Of a stretch of 64,000 nt of DNA, positions 51,781-60,152 are shown piece after piece. The stretch covers positions 62,001 through 126,000 of the forward strand of contig NZ_JAABNR010000007.1 of the NCBI RefSeq assembly GCF_009925085.1, given 5' to 3'. This DNA comes from Stagnihabitans tardus (GTDB lineage: Bacteria > Pseudomonadota > Alphaproteobacteria > Rhodobacterales > Rhodobacteraceae). Below the pieces are notes generated by a model. It was not told where the DNA came from. It worked only from the letters and a program-made list of their open reading frames with translations, and did not search any database. How positions within the stretch are numbered: the first letter of the stretch is position 1; each line of letters begins with the position of its first letter. A program made the translations under genes and the position numbers.

Positions 51781-53355
51781 ATGCTCTTCGAAGACGACCC
51801 CCCCCCGCGCCCCGGCAACAGCCCCGAATACACCGTCTCGGAGCTTTCCGGCGCGGTCAAACGCGTGATCGAGGGGGAGTTCGGCCTGATCCGGGTGCGC
51901 GGAGAGATCGGGCGCGTCTCGCGGCCCGCCTCGGGGCATCTGTATTTCGACCTCAAGGATGACCGCAATGTCATCGCGGCCATCTCCTGGAAGGGCCAGG
52001 TCGCCCGCATGGCCATCCGCCCCGAAGAGGGGATGGAGGTCGTGGCAACCGGCAAGATGACCACCTTCCCGGGGCAGTCCAAGTATCAGCTGATCGTCGA
52101 CGACATGGTTCCGGCAGGCGCGGGCGCGCTCATGGCCATGCTGGAGAAGCGCAAGGCGCAACTGGCCTCGGAGGGCCTCTTCGACCCCGCCCGCAAGAAG
52201 CCCATCCCCTATTTGCCCAGGGTCATCGGCGTGGTCACCTCGCCCTCGGGCGCCGTGATCCGCGACATCCTGCACAGGCTCTCGGACCGCTTCCCCCGCC
52301 ATGTCCTGGTCTGGCCCGTCGCTGTCCAGGGCGAGAAATGCCCCGCCGAGGTCGCAGCCGCCATCCGTGGCTTCAACGCGCTGGAGCCCGGGGGCAAGAT
52401 CCCCCGCCCCGACCTGATCATCGTGGCGCGCGGCGGCGGCTCGATGGAGGACCTCTGGGGCTTCAACGAGGAAGTGGTGGTCCGCGCCGCCGCCGCCTCG
52501 AATATCCCACTGATCTCGGCCGTGGGCCATGAGACCGATACGACGCTGATTGACCATGCCTCCGACCGCCGGGCGCCCACGCCCACCGCCGCCGCCGAGA
52601 TGGCTGTGCCGGTCCGCGCCGATCTGCTGGCGGGCTTGGCCGATCTGAACGCAAGGCTCGCGCGGAGCCAGCGCAGCCTGATGGACCGCCGCAGCCAGCG
52701 CCTCAGCGACCTCTCCCGCGCGCTGCCCCGTCTCGATGCGCTCCTGGCGACCCCGCGCCAGAGGCTGGATGCCGCGACCCAGCGCCTTGGAAGCGCCCTG
52801 TCGCTCGCCGCCCAGAAGAAGCGGGGGCTCTTTGCGGCGCTGGCCAGCCGCCACCGCCCGCTGGCGCTTCTGACCCTGACCGCCCGCAAGGCCGAGACGC
52901 TGAAGGCCCGCGCCGCCACGCTGGACGACCGCGCGACCCGCCGCCTGGAACGCGCCACCGCCCGGCTCGAGCTTTTCGCGAGCCGCCTCGCCCCGGCCCT
53001 GACCCGGCTGAAGGGCGCCGCCAGCCGCGACATTGCCCGCGACCGCGCTCGCCTGGCCCAGGCCGCCGACCGGCTCGAGGCCTTCCCCAAGACCCTGGCC
53101 AGCCTGACCCTGAAGCTCGAGGCCCTGGACCGCACCCGCCAGACGCTCGGACATGCCGAGACCCTGGCCCGCGGCTTCGCCATCCTGCGGGCGGATGGCC
53201 AGGTCGTCACCTCGGCCAAAGAGGCCGCCAAGGCGCAAAGCCTGGAGATCGAGCTGCACGATGGCAGTTTCACCGCCATCCCCTCTGCCGCCCCCGCCAA
53301 GAAGCCCAGGCCCGCGAAACCGGCGGACAAACCCGGCCAGGGCTCGCTTTTCTGA
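51781..53355 (+). CDS. xseA: Exodeoxyribonuclease VII large subunit
   Basis: With XseB it degrades single-stranded DNA in both directions. ATG 51781 begins MLFEDDPPPRPGNSPEYTVSELSGAVKR, the usual alphaproteobacterial start. 524 residues: OB-fold (about 15-115), catalytic domain (about 130-330) with VARGGGSMEDLWGFN (about 216-230) and GHETDTTLIDHASDRRAPTPTAAAE (about 250-274), then a long Arg/Leu coiled coil (about 290-470) and a basic Pro/Lys tail. xseB is not nearby. Confidence 0.95.
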   Translation: MLFEDDPPPRPGNSPEYTVSELSGAVKRVIEGEFGLIRVRGEIGRVSRPASGHLYFDLKDDRNVIAAISWKGQVARMAIRPEEGMEVVATGKMTTFPGQSKYQLIVDDMVPAGAGALMAMLEKRKAQLASEGLFDPARKKPIPYLPRVIGVVTSPSGAVIRDILHRLSDRFPRHVLVWPVAVQGEKCPAEVAAAIRGFNALEPGGKIPRPDLIIVARGGGSMEDLWGFNEEVVVRAAAASNIPLISAVGHETDTTLIDHASDRRAPTPTAAAEMAVPVRADLLAGLADLNARLARSQRSLMDRRSQRLSDLSRALPRLDALLATPRQRLDAATQRLGSALSLAAQKKRGLFAALASRHRPLALLTLTARKAETLKARAATLDDRATRRLERATARLELFASRLAPALTRLKGAASRDIARDRARLAQAADRLEAFPKTLASLTLKLEALDRTRQTLGHAETLARGFAILRADGQVVTSAKEAAKAQSLEIELHDGSFTAIPSAAPAKKPRPAKPADKPGQGSLF

Positions 53356-53505
53356 GATCCAAACCCGGCGCCTCCACAACCCTGAACCATGGGGAAGCCT
53401 GCGCCCGGAAACGGCTGCGGCAGCCCTTATGGGCGCTCCGAAAACCCAGGCCACATGCCCCTGTCAGGCAGCCCGCGCTCAAGGGCAAAGCGCCGCCCTC
53501 TTTCC

Positions 53506-53564
53506 CTTTCATACTTGGCACAAATATCCTCGGGGAGGTCTGGAGGGGCAGACAGCCCCTCCAG
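53506..53564 (-). repeat. Composite intergenic element after the 53586 gene
   Basis: On the minus strand: hairpin CTGGAGGGGC / GCCCCTCCAG (53540-53564), ACCTCCCC spacer, then GAGGATATTTGTGCCA and TATGAAAG (53506-53532). It lies 22 bases beyond the stop of the exported protein, in the same direction. Confidence 0.75.
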
Positions 53565-53585
53565 CGCTGTCCGAAAGAGCCACCC

Positions 53586-54023
53586 TCAGGCGCCGACCAT
53601 CGGCCCCGGGCACTGCATCGGCTGATCCGTCTGCGCCAGCTCCGACAAGGGCGCGCCGCCCTCCATGAATTGCGCCACCAACCCTTCCGCCCCCCGGAAG
53701 AACTGCCAGCAATTCATGTCGCCCGGCTCGTCCTCGTAGGTGAAGCACAGCATCGGCCCGGCGCCGGGCAGTTGCACCTCGGTCCAAGAGCCATATTGGC
53801 AAGGCGCATCCTTGAAGGCCCAGATCACCTGGTGGCCCGGCAGGTATTGCTCTTGCCCCCAAAGCGCCCCGCCGTCGGAATAGGTCAGGGTCTTTCCGGT
53901 GGCATAGGCCTCGAACTCGGCCCCCGTCAGGGGCGCTCCAAGATCGGCAGGACGCGACAAGGGCGGCGGATCGGCCAGGGCCGAAAGGGGAAGGCTGATC
54001 AGGGCAAGGGTCAAGAGGCGCAT
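53586..54023 (-). CDS. Exported protein of unknown function
   Basis: A 145-residue secreted protein with signal peptide 1-17 (ALA). Four Cys in the mature part (about 79, 93, 105 and 138; CQYGSWTEV, MLCFTYED, MNCWQFF, QCPGP) suggest two disulfides. Trp/Tyr-rich segments (ALWGQEQYLPGHQVIWAF) suggest a small beta-barrel. No domain recognised. 36 bases after the AlkB-like gene, so possibly co-transcribed. Confidence 0.72.
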   Translation of the reverse strand: MRLLTLALISLPLSALADPPPLSRPADLGAPLTGAEFEAYATGKTLTYSDGGALWGQEQYLPGHQVIWAFKDAPCQYGSWTEVQLPGAGPMLCFTYEDEPGDMNCWQFFRGAEGLVAQFMEGGAPLSELAQTDQPMQCPGPMVGA

Positions 54024-54059
54024 GGGCCCATAGTGCCAAGAGCCCGGATCAAAAGCCAG

Positions 54060-55043
54060 TCACGCCTTGGTCAACGCCAGGGCCTGTGCCATCCGTCGCC
54101 GCCACAGCGGCGGATAAAGCGCCACGACACAGGCCAAGGGCAGGGGCCAGGGCAGGATCGGCGCTCCCTCGGGCAGGCGCAAGGCGGAATAGGGTCTCGA
54201 GGGATGGGCATGGTGATCGGAATGGCGCGGCGCATTCAGCATCAGGGCCGAAGAGAACCATTGCGGCGCGTTCCAGCTGTGCCCCGTGGCCACGGGGGTG
54301 CCGGGGGCACGCCGCAGCCCATAGTGCTGGACGTAATCCGACAGCAGCACCTGGGCCCCGAAGTGCAGACCGATCCCGGCCCAGATGGCCAGACCCGTCC
54401 CCCCGCCCAAGGCAAAGCCGCAGGCCAGCCCCGCCAGCGCGCCCAGGCCATAGACCCAGTAGGGCCCCGCATGGCCGCGCAAGCGCCGCTCTGCCGCCAG
54501 GCCCGCCCGGATCGACCCCGGCCAGGCCCGCAAGAGGAAACGGTAATAGCCCTCTCCGGCGCGGGCGGAATTGGGGTCATCGCCGGTGGCGACATGCCGG
54601 TGATGCACCAGCCGATGCGCCGAGGCATGATGGCCGAAGAGCAAGACCGCATAGACCGCGACCCCCAGGCGGAACAGTCCGCCGCCGCGGTGGATCAGCT
54701 CATGCGCCGCCGGATGGCCGACCTGGCCGAACCAGAGCCCCGCCGCCAGCGCCAGCCCGAGGCCCTGGGGCCAGCCCTGCACCACGGCCGCCCGCACGAC
54801 CAGCGGCAAGGCCACCAGCACCCCGACGCCCAGGGCCATCAGCAAGAGATCGGAGCCCGGGAACTCTGCCTCGCTCTCGCCCGCGGCCCAGGGCAGGACA
54901 AGGTCGATGGCCACGGCCGAAAGCGCCATCCACCCCAGCGCGATCCAGACCCAGGGCCCGCCCCAGAGGCAGGCAAGCAGGATCAGTCCAAGCGGGCTCA
55001 GCGCGGCAAGGGCAAAGGCGATCAGCGGCAGGGCAGGTCTCAT
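54060..55043 (-). CDS. AlkB-like membrane di-iron oxygenase
   Basis: A 327-residue integral membrane protein of the alkane monooxygenase/fatty acid desaturase superfamily. The His boxes are HELIH (114-118), HRLVHHRH (143-150), QHYGL (239-243) and RHSDHH (273-278), matching the order in AlkB. It is about 70 residues shorter than typical AlkB, with a shortened N-terminal membrane part. Needs rubredoxin or another electron donor; none is adjacent. Substrate could be medium-chain alkanes or a lipid; the short form argues for caution. Confidence 0.82.
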   Translation of the reverse strand: MRPALPLIAFALAALSPLGLILLACLWGGPWVWIALGWMALSAVAIDLVLPWAAGESEAEFPGSDLLLMALGVGVLVALPLVVRAAVVQGWPQGLGLALAAGLWFGQVGHPAAHELIHRGGGLFRLGVAVYAVLLFGHHASAHRLVHHRHVATGDDPNSARAGEGYYRFLLRAWPGSIRAGLAAERRLRGHAGPYWVYGLGALAGLACGFALGGGTGLAIWAGIGLHFGAQVLLSDYVQHYGLRRAPGTPVATGHSWNAPQWFSSALMLNAPRHSDHHAHPSRPYSALRLPEGAPILPWPLPLACVVALYPPLWRRRMAQALALTKA

Positions 55044-55988
55044 GGGCCAAACCTACACAAGCCCCGCACTGCGCAAAAGCCCCTCCCGGTTGCAACCCGG
55101 CGCAATCCAGCCTTGGACGGCGGGCAGCCGTGATCGGGCCAGTCAGGCTTCGGGCAGCGCACGGATGGGCAGGGCACGGATGGGGGGGGCGCCCCGATCC
55201 GGTTTGGGCAGGGTCTCTCGCATGGCCCCCGCCGACCTCGGGCGCCAAAGGCCGCCCGAGGTCGGCGGGGGCCGAGGTCTCTCATTGCAAAGCTTGGGCG
55301 CGGCCCGGCTCGGTCCTGGCCAAGAGCCTGATTCGAAACGTCCATGTCAGCGCCAACGTCGCCCATGCGGCCCAGTGGCCCTGCCACATCCGCCTCATCG
55401 TGGCGCTCCGGCAGGTCTCGGCCGCCATGGCGCCGGGAACTCCGCCCGACGCCACGACATGTCCGCCAAACCGATCCGGCCCGGAATTTGGGGCGAGGAA
55501 TGGAGCTCCTTCAGCCAAGGGCCTCCGCAAACGAACGCTGGACGGTCCGGCCGATCTGCCAAGGATACCAGGGCGCCTGAACCGCGGCGCCCCTGCGCTT
55601 CGCCAACCGCCCGTGTGGCGTCCCGCCCGGGCTGTCGCCGAAAGCCGGGCCAAGACCTGCTGGCCCGGGAAGAGCTCCCGCAGGTCTTGGCCCATCGCCC
55701 CAAGGGGCCGGTTTTCGGCCTCGATGACGGCAAGACCCAGCGCCCGGGCAGCCGTCTCTTGCAATGGAACTCCATGAGGCTTGAGGCGCCGCACCCTTGG
55801 CATGGTGCCACAGAGATCGAAGCCCCGGGACGCCTGCGCGGGCACATGAGACGGGTGACGAGAACCCTGGAGGTTCAAGCCATCCCGGCCCTGCGCAGGC
55901 TGTCGCCCTTGGTCGGCCTGAAATTCCCAGCGCCCAACATGCGCCAAAGTGGACCCAGAGGTCCAGGTTCATGGGTGATCAAGGGAAA
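55044..55988. other. Gene-poor stretch, possible gene remnant
   Basis: About 0.95 kb with no convincing gene. An inverted repeat built on GGCGGGGGCC / GGCCCCCGCC-type arms and CGAGGTCGGCGG lies at about 55220-55275. On the minus strand around 55600-55800, pieces in two frames (RALGLAVIEAENRP, then a shift) look like a decayed protein, but no family was recognised. The tRNA-Ser gene follows. Confidence 0.45.
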
Positions 55989-56078
55989 TGGCGGACAGAG
56001 AGGGATTCGAACCCTCGAGACGGTTCCCCGCCTACACACTTTCCAGGCGTGCGCCTTCGACCACTCGGCCACCTGTCC
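55989..56078 (-). tRNA. tRNA-Ser (anticodon GGA)
   Basis: Minus-strand class II tRNA of 90 bases with CCA: acceptor GGACAGG... CTGTCC, D-arm GGCCGAGTGGTCGAAGGC, anticodon loop CTGGAAA (GGA), a long variable arm (GCGGGGAACCGTC region) and T-arm GGTTCGAATCC. Discriminator G. Confidence 0.95.
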
Positions 56079-56229
56079 GTTGGCGGCGGTTTACACGCAG
56101 CCGGGACGAAGTTGCAAGGGGTCCCGAAGCGGCGCGCGTGAAAAACTCGGGCCCCCGGGGGAAGCGACCAGCCCGGCAGTCGGCAGAGCGACGGTGGCGG
56201 ATGGGGCGATCCCGGCGCAGTCGGCAGGG

Positions 56230-56397
56230 CTACTTCGTCAGGATCAGCTTGCCCATCCGCGTGATGCGCAAAGTGTAGACCTGGCCCTCGAGGTCGATTT
56301 CGGCCAGGTTCCCCCCAGCCGTCAAGGCGCTGGCCAGGTGGCGGGGCGGCCTTGTCTCGGTCATCTTTGGGCTGTGTTCGCTCGCTTTGTCCATCAT
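56230..56397 (-). CDS. hemP: Hemin uptake protein HemP
   Basis: A 55-residue gene below usual ORF cut-offs. The C-terminus VYTLRITRMGKLILTK (residues 40-55) is the HemP signature. HemP/HmuP are small cytoplasmic factors needed for full expression of haem-receptor genes. Starts ATG 56397 or 56394. No haem receptor or hmu transport genes are in the window, so it is detached from its usual operon. Divergent from the RegB-like kinase, with about 115 bases shared. Confidence 0.88.
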   Translation of the reverse strand: MMDKASEHSPKMTETRPPRHLASALTAGGNLAEIDLEGQVYTLRITRMGKLILTK

Positions 56398-56512
56398 GGG
56401 CCTGCATCATCCTGTTCGCATCCCTTATTTCCGACAAAAACACTCAACTGTAAAGCCTCTTTCCGCCAGGCCCGCAATCGCGGTTAATGGAACGCCCAAG
56501 CCGGAGCTGCAC

Positions 56513-57850
56513 GTGACCGAGATCGAACCCAGACCGAAAAGCGACCGGGGCACCGCCCCTCCCCAGCCTCGGGCGCCCGGGGCGGTCTTGCCGGAGGCCG
56601 CCAGTCCCAACCGCCAGAACCTCGCGCTCCTGGTGCGGTTGCGCTGGGCGGCCATCGGGGGGCAGGCGGTGACGATCCTCGTGGCCGAGACCGTTCTGGG
56701 CATCGTTCTGCCGCTGGTCGCCATGCTGGCGGTGATCCTCGCGCTGATCCTGGTCAACCTGGCAGCGGGCTGGCGCAGCCGCCGGCCGGGCGAGGTCACG
56801 GTCCGCCGCCTCGTGGCCGAGGTCTGGGCCGATGTCCTGGCCCTGGCCTTGCTGCTTTACCTCTCGGGCGGGGCGGCCAATCCTTTTCTCGGGCTCTTCG
56901 TCCTGCAAGACATCGTGGCGCTTTTGATCCTGCCGGTCCGGGCGGCGGCGGCGACCTTTGTCCTGACCCTTGTCGCGGGGGTCGTCCTTCTGGGCTTTGG
57001 CGAGCCCCTGGCCCTGCCGGGCTGGGCCGAGGGCGTGCCGGGCTATGGCAATCCCTATCTCGTGGCCAGTTACCTGTCGTTTGCCATCTCGGGGGGGCTG
57101 ACGCTCTGGTTCATGCTGGGGGTGCGGCGCAACCTCGCGCGGCGCGATGCCCAGCTCGCCGCCGCCCGCCAGCAGATCGACGAGGAGACGCTGCTGATCC
57201 GCATGGGTCTCATGGCCTCGACCGCCGCCCATGATCTTGGGACGCCGCTCACCAACCTGGCCGTGATCCTCGACGATTGGGAGGACCTGGGCCTGCCGGA
57301 AGAGGAAGAGCTCTCGCGCCAGGTCAACCTGATGCAAGAGGCGGTGGCGACCTGCCGCGAGACGATCTCGGGGCTTTTGCGCCAGGCGGGCCAAGCGCGG
57401 CTGGAGGAGGGGCGGGGCGAGGATGCCCTGGCCTTCGTCACCGAGGTGGCGCGGGGATGGGAGCGGCGCAACCGGGGCTGCGTGATCTCTCTCGAGGACA
57501 AGCGGACCAGGGCGAGCCGGCTTCTGGCCGATGTGCTTTTGGCGCGGGCCCTGGTGAACCTGATGGACAATGCGGCCGAGGCGGGGGCGGGTCAGATCAC
57601 CCTGACCGTGTCAGGCCATCCGGCGCGGGTGGTGCTGGTGATCAGCGACGACGGGCCGGGCTTTCCCGAGGCGCTCTTGGCCGGGGGGCCGGTGGCGGGG
57701 CAGTCGGGCAACCCGGAGCCCGGGCGGGGCCTGGGGCTGATCCTGGTGCAATCGGTGGTGCGGCGCCTGGGCGGGACCGTGCGCTTCGGCCGGGCCGAGG
57801 GCGGCGGGGCGCGGGTGGAGATCGACCTTCCGGCCTTGATCCGGGGGTAA
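56513..57850 (+). CDS. RegB/PrrB-type redox-sensing histidine kinase
   Basis: A 445-residue membrane kinase. GTG 56513 has GGAG eight bases upstream; earlier ATGs run into hemP. Six hydrophobic helices (about 35-210) include GGAANPF (119-125), matching the GGxxNPF ubiquinone-binding motif of RegB. His240 in AAHDLGTPL is the phospho-acceptor. Cys281 in ATCRETISGLL sits where RegB has its redox-active Cys. ATPase boxes NLMDNAAEA, DDGPGF and GRGLGL follow. Senses quinone or redox state; its partner is probably the RegA-like regulator at 57952, which converges with it across a REP-like pair. Confidence 0.9.
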   Translation: MTEIEPRPKSDRGTAPPQPRAPGAVLPEAASPNRQNLALLVRLRWAAIGGQAVTILVAETVLGIVLPLVAMLAVILALILVNLAAGWRSRRPGEVTVRRLVAEVWADVLALALLLYLSGGAANPFLGLFVLQDIVALLILPVRAAAATFVLTLVAGVVLLGFGEPLALPGWAEGVPGYGNPYLVASYLSFAISGGLTLWFMLGVRRNLARRDAQLAAARQQIDEETLLIRMGLMASTAAHDLGTPLTNLAVILDDWEDLGLPEEEELSRQVNLMQEAVATCRETISGLLRQAGQARLEEGRGEDALAFVTEVARGWERRNRGCVISLEDKRTRASRLLADVLLARALVNLMDNAAEAGAGQITLTVSGHPARVVLVISDDGPGFPEALLAGGPVAGQSGNPEPGRGLGLILVQSVVRRLGGTVRFGRAEGGGARVEIDLPALIRG

Positions 57851-57857
57851 GGGGGAT

Positions 57858-57947
57858 GGTGGGTTGACACCCACCCTACGCTTCGGCGACGGCCGCGCCC
57901 GGGTGGTGGCGACCTGTCCGCAAGGGTAGGGTGGGTGCCAACCCACC
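57858..57947. repeat. REP-like inverted pair, family C
   Basis: GGTGGGTTGACACCCACC plus CTAC (57858-57879) and GTAG plus GGTGGGTGCCAACCCACC (57926-57947), feet inward, 46 bases apart. It fills the gap between the convergent kinase and regulator genes. Confidence 0.85.
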
Positions 57948-57951
57948 GCTT

Positions 57952-58527
57952 CTATTTCATCGGCTGCTTCACCAGCTTGCGCGCCAGGGTCCGGCGGTGC
58001 ATGCCCAGCCGCCTTGCCGCCTCGGAGATGTTGAACTCGGTATCGGCCAGGGTCCGCTGGATCGTCTCCCATTCCTGGGTGCGCAAGGCGCTGACGCGGG
58101 GGGCGGCGATGTCGGGCATCTCGCGGCCCGCCTCATGGTCGAAGGCCGCCTCGATCTCGCGCGCCGAGGCGGGTTTGGCCAGGTATTGCGTGGCGCCGAG
58201 CTTGATCGCCTCGACCGTCGTGGCGATGGAGGCGAAGCCCGTCAGGACCACGATGCGCGGGGCGGGCTCCAGCGCGGCCAAAAGCGCCACGACCTCCAGC
58301 CCCGAGCCCTCGGCCAGTTTCAGGTCGACGATGGCGCGGGCGGGGGTAAAACCCGTGATGGCCTCGCGCGCGGCCTCGACGCTGGCGGCGCGGGTCACGG
58401 CATAGCCCCGCGCGGTGAAGGACCGCGCCAGGGTCTCGGCCAGGCGCGGGTCGTCCTCGACGATCAAGAGGCTGATGCCGCCCGGGGGGGCGGTAGGCGC
58501 GGGATCGGGGGGCAAGGCTGGGGGCAT
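57952..58527 (-). CDS. RegA/PrrA/ActR-type response regulator
   Basis: A 191-residue regulator. Receiver domain about 18-130 with the acidic pocket Asp25/Asp26, phospho-acceptor Asp68 (AIVDLKLAEGSG) and Lys near 122 (LAKPAS). A short linker leads to a Fis-type helix-turn-helix at the C-terminus (NISEAARRLGMHRRTLARKL). Fits RegA but is diverged, so it may be a second, oxidase-specific copy. ATG 58527 has AGGAGAG. Only 22 bases separate it from the SURF1 stop on the same strand, so it is probably the last gene of the cyo operon. Confidence 0.88.
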   Translation of the reverse strand: MPPALPPDPAPTAPPGGISLLIVEDDPRLAETLARSFTARGYAVTRAASVEAAREAITGFTPARAIVDLKLAEGSGLEVVALLAALEPAPRIVVLTGFASIATTVEAIKLGATQYLAKPASAREIEAAFDHEAGREMPDIAAPRVSALRTQEWETIQRTLADTEFNISEAARRLGMHRRTLARKLVKQPMK

Positions 58528-58549
58528 GGGGTCTCTCCTGCCCCTCAAC

Positions 58550-59194
58550 CTAGTCCGTTTCGGCCCGGGGTCCAAGGTTCCACCAGGCGCCGCCCGCCAA
58601 AAGCAGGGCCAGCGCGAACCAGGTCACGGCATAGATCAGGTGGCTGTTGCGGAACTCGACCACGGTGAGGCCGGGAACGGGCAGGGGGCCGCCGGTCTCG
58701 GCATCGAGGAACCAGCCCACCGCCTGCACGCCCGAGGCCGCGCTCATCGCCGCCACATCGCGGGAGAACCAGCGGTCAGCCGTGGGGTCATTGGCGCGCA
58801 GGAAACCGCCGCCGGGCTGGCTGTCGCGGGCGAGCCCCGTGACCTCGGCCTGCGCCGGGGGCGGGGGCAGGGTCTCTCCATCGGGGAGGAAGCCGCGGTT
58901 GACCCACAGCGTCCAGCCCTGGTCGGTGGTCAGGGGCGTCATGACCCAGTCGCCCTGGCCCTCTTCGGTCACCGCCTTGACCAGGATCTGCCGCGCCAGG
59001 TAGCGGCCCTTGACCGTCAGCCTTGTATATTCCGGCGCCCCCGCCTCGGTGGCGGGGACGGCGGCACTGGCGAGCCGCATATCGACCTCGGCAATGAGCG
59101 CGGTCTTCCAGGCCAGCCTTTGCACCTGCCAGACCCCAAGCGCGAGGAAGAGCGCCACCCCCAGGACCGAAAGCACGACCAGGAAGCGGCGCAT
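58550..59194 (-). CDS. SURF1-family oxidase assembly factor
   Basis: A 214-residue membrane protein with the SURF1 layout: TM helix 1 (about 4-24), periplasmic domain with VNRGFLPDGE-type motif (about 105-115), and TM helix 2 (about 183-203). Helps haem insertion in subunit I of haem-copper oxidases. Four bases after cyoD. Confidence 0.93.
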   Translation of the reverse strand: MRRFLVVLSVLGVALFLALGVWQVQRLAWKTALIAEVDMRLASAAVPATEAGAPEYTRLTVKGRYLARQILVKAVTEEGQGDWVMTPLTTDQGWTLWVNRGFLPDGETLPPPPAQAEVTGLARDSQPGGGFLRANDPTADRWFSRDVAAMSAASGVQAVGWFLDAETGGPLPVPGLTVVEFRNSHLIYAVTWFALALLLAGGAWWNLGPRAETD

Positions 59195-59198
59195 GGGC

Positions 59199-59534
59199 TT
59201 ACTCCATCTGCATCTGGGGCATCATGTTGGCATTCATGTGATACATGACCCAGAGCGAGCCGGCCAGCATGATGACCACGACGACGACGGTGAAGATGGT
59301 GGCCAGAAGCGTCCAGCCCGCCTCGGACTTGGCCGTCATGTGCAGGAAATAGACCATGTGGACCAGGATCTGCACGACGGCAAAGCCCAGGACGACCAGG
59401 GCCGTGACGACCGGAGAGCCAAGCCCCCCCTGCATGACGATGGCAAAGGGGATGGCGGTCAGGATGACCGAGAGGACGAAGCCCGTGACATAGGAGCGGA
59501 CCGAGCCGTGATCCTGGTGGGAGTGATGTTCCAT
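59199..59534 (-). CDS. cyoD: Cytochrome bo quinol oxidase subunit IV
   Basis: A 111-residue subunit with three TM helices and a His-rich start (MEHHSHQDHG). LVHMVYFLHM matches subunit IV. Assembly role in the complex. Gap to cyoC 11 bases. Confidence 0.95.
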   Translation of the reverse strand: MEHHSHQDHGSVRSYVTGFVLSVILTAIPFAIVMQGGLGSPVVTALVVLGFAVVQILVHMVYFLHMTAKSEAGWTLLATIFTVVVVVIMLAGSLWVMYHMNANMMPQMQME

Positions 59535-59545
59535 GCTGATGCCCC

Positions 59546-60151
59546 TCAGATCATCTTGATGAGATAGACGAAGGTGAAGACGCCGATCCAGACGACATCC
59601 AGGAAGTGCCAGAACATCGACAGGCAGGTCATCCGCCGCAGGTTGGCCGGGATCAGCCCCTTCTGCGCGATCTGCACCGCCAGCACGATCAGCCAGAGCG
59701 AGCCGAAGGCCACGTGCAGGCCGTGCGTGCCAACGAGCGCGAAGAAGGAGGACAGGAAGGCCGACCGCCAGGGCCCGGCGCCCAGCTCGATCAGGTGGTG
59801 GAACTCGTAGAGCTCGACCGCGAGGAAGGCGAGGCCAAAGCCCAGCGTCACCCAAAGCCAGCGCAAAGTTCCCGCCTTGTTGCCCTTCTGCGCCGCCAGC
59901 ATGGCAAAGCCGAAGGTGATCGAGGAGAAGAGCAGAAGCCCAGTGTTGATCGCGACAAGCTCGAGGTCGAAGAGGTCCTTCGGCCCCGGACCCGCCGCAT
60001 AGGAATTGCCCAAAACGCCATAGACGGCGAAGAGGACGGCGAACATCAGGCAGTCGCTCATCAGGTAGATCCAGAAGCCGAGGCCGGTGGAGGCCCCCTC
60101 TGGGTGATGATGCGGCTCAAGGTCGTAGTATTTCGCGGTAAGGCTCGTCAT
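59546..60151 (-). CDS. cyoC: Cytochrome bo quinol oxidase subunit III
   Basis: A 201-residue protein with five TM helices. It contains GFWIYLMSDCLMFAVLFAVY and VGTHGLHVAFGSLW, typical of CyoC. Directly follows cyoB (1-base gap), so translation is coupled. Confidence 0.96.
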   Translation of the reverse strand: MTSLTAKYYDLEPHHHPEGASTGLGFWIYLMSDCLMFAVLFAVYGVLGNSYAAGPGPKDLFDLELVAINTGLLLFSSITFGFAMLAAQKGNKAGTLRWLWVTLGFGLAFLAVELYEFHHLIELGAGPWRSAFLSSFFALVGTHGLHVAFGSLWLIVLAVQIAQKGLIPANLRRMTCLSMFWHFLDVVWIGVFTFVYLIKMI

Positions 60152-60152
60152 C

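Noticed and set aside
55282-55947. 221-codon minus-strand frame
   Set aside because: No recognisable family, no ribosome site, mixed coding signal that shifts frame, so not called as a gene.
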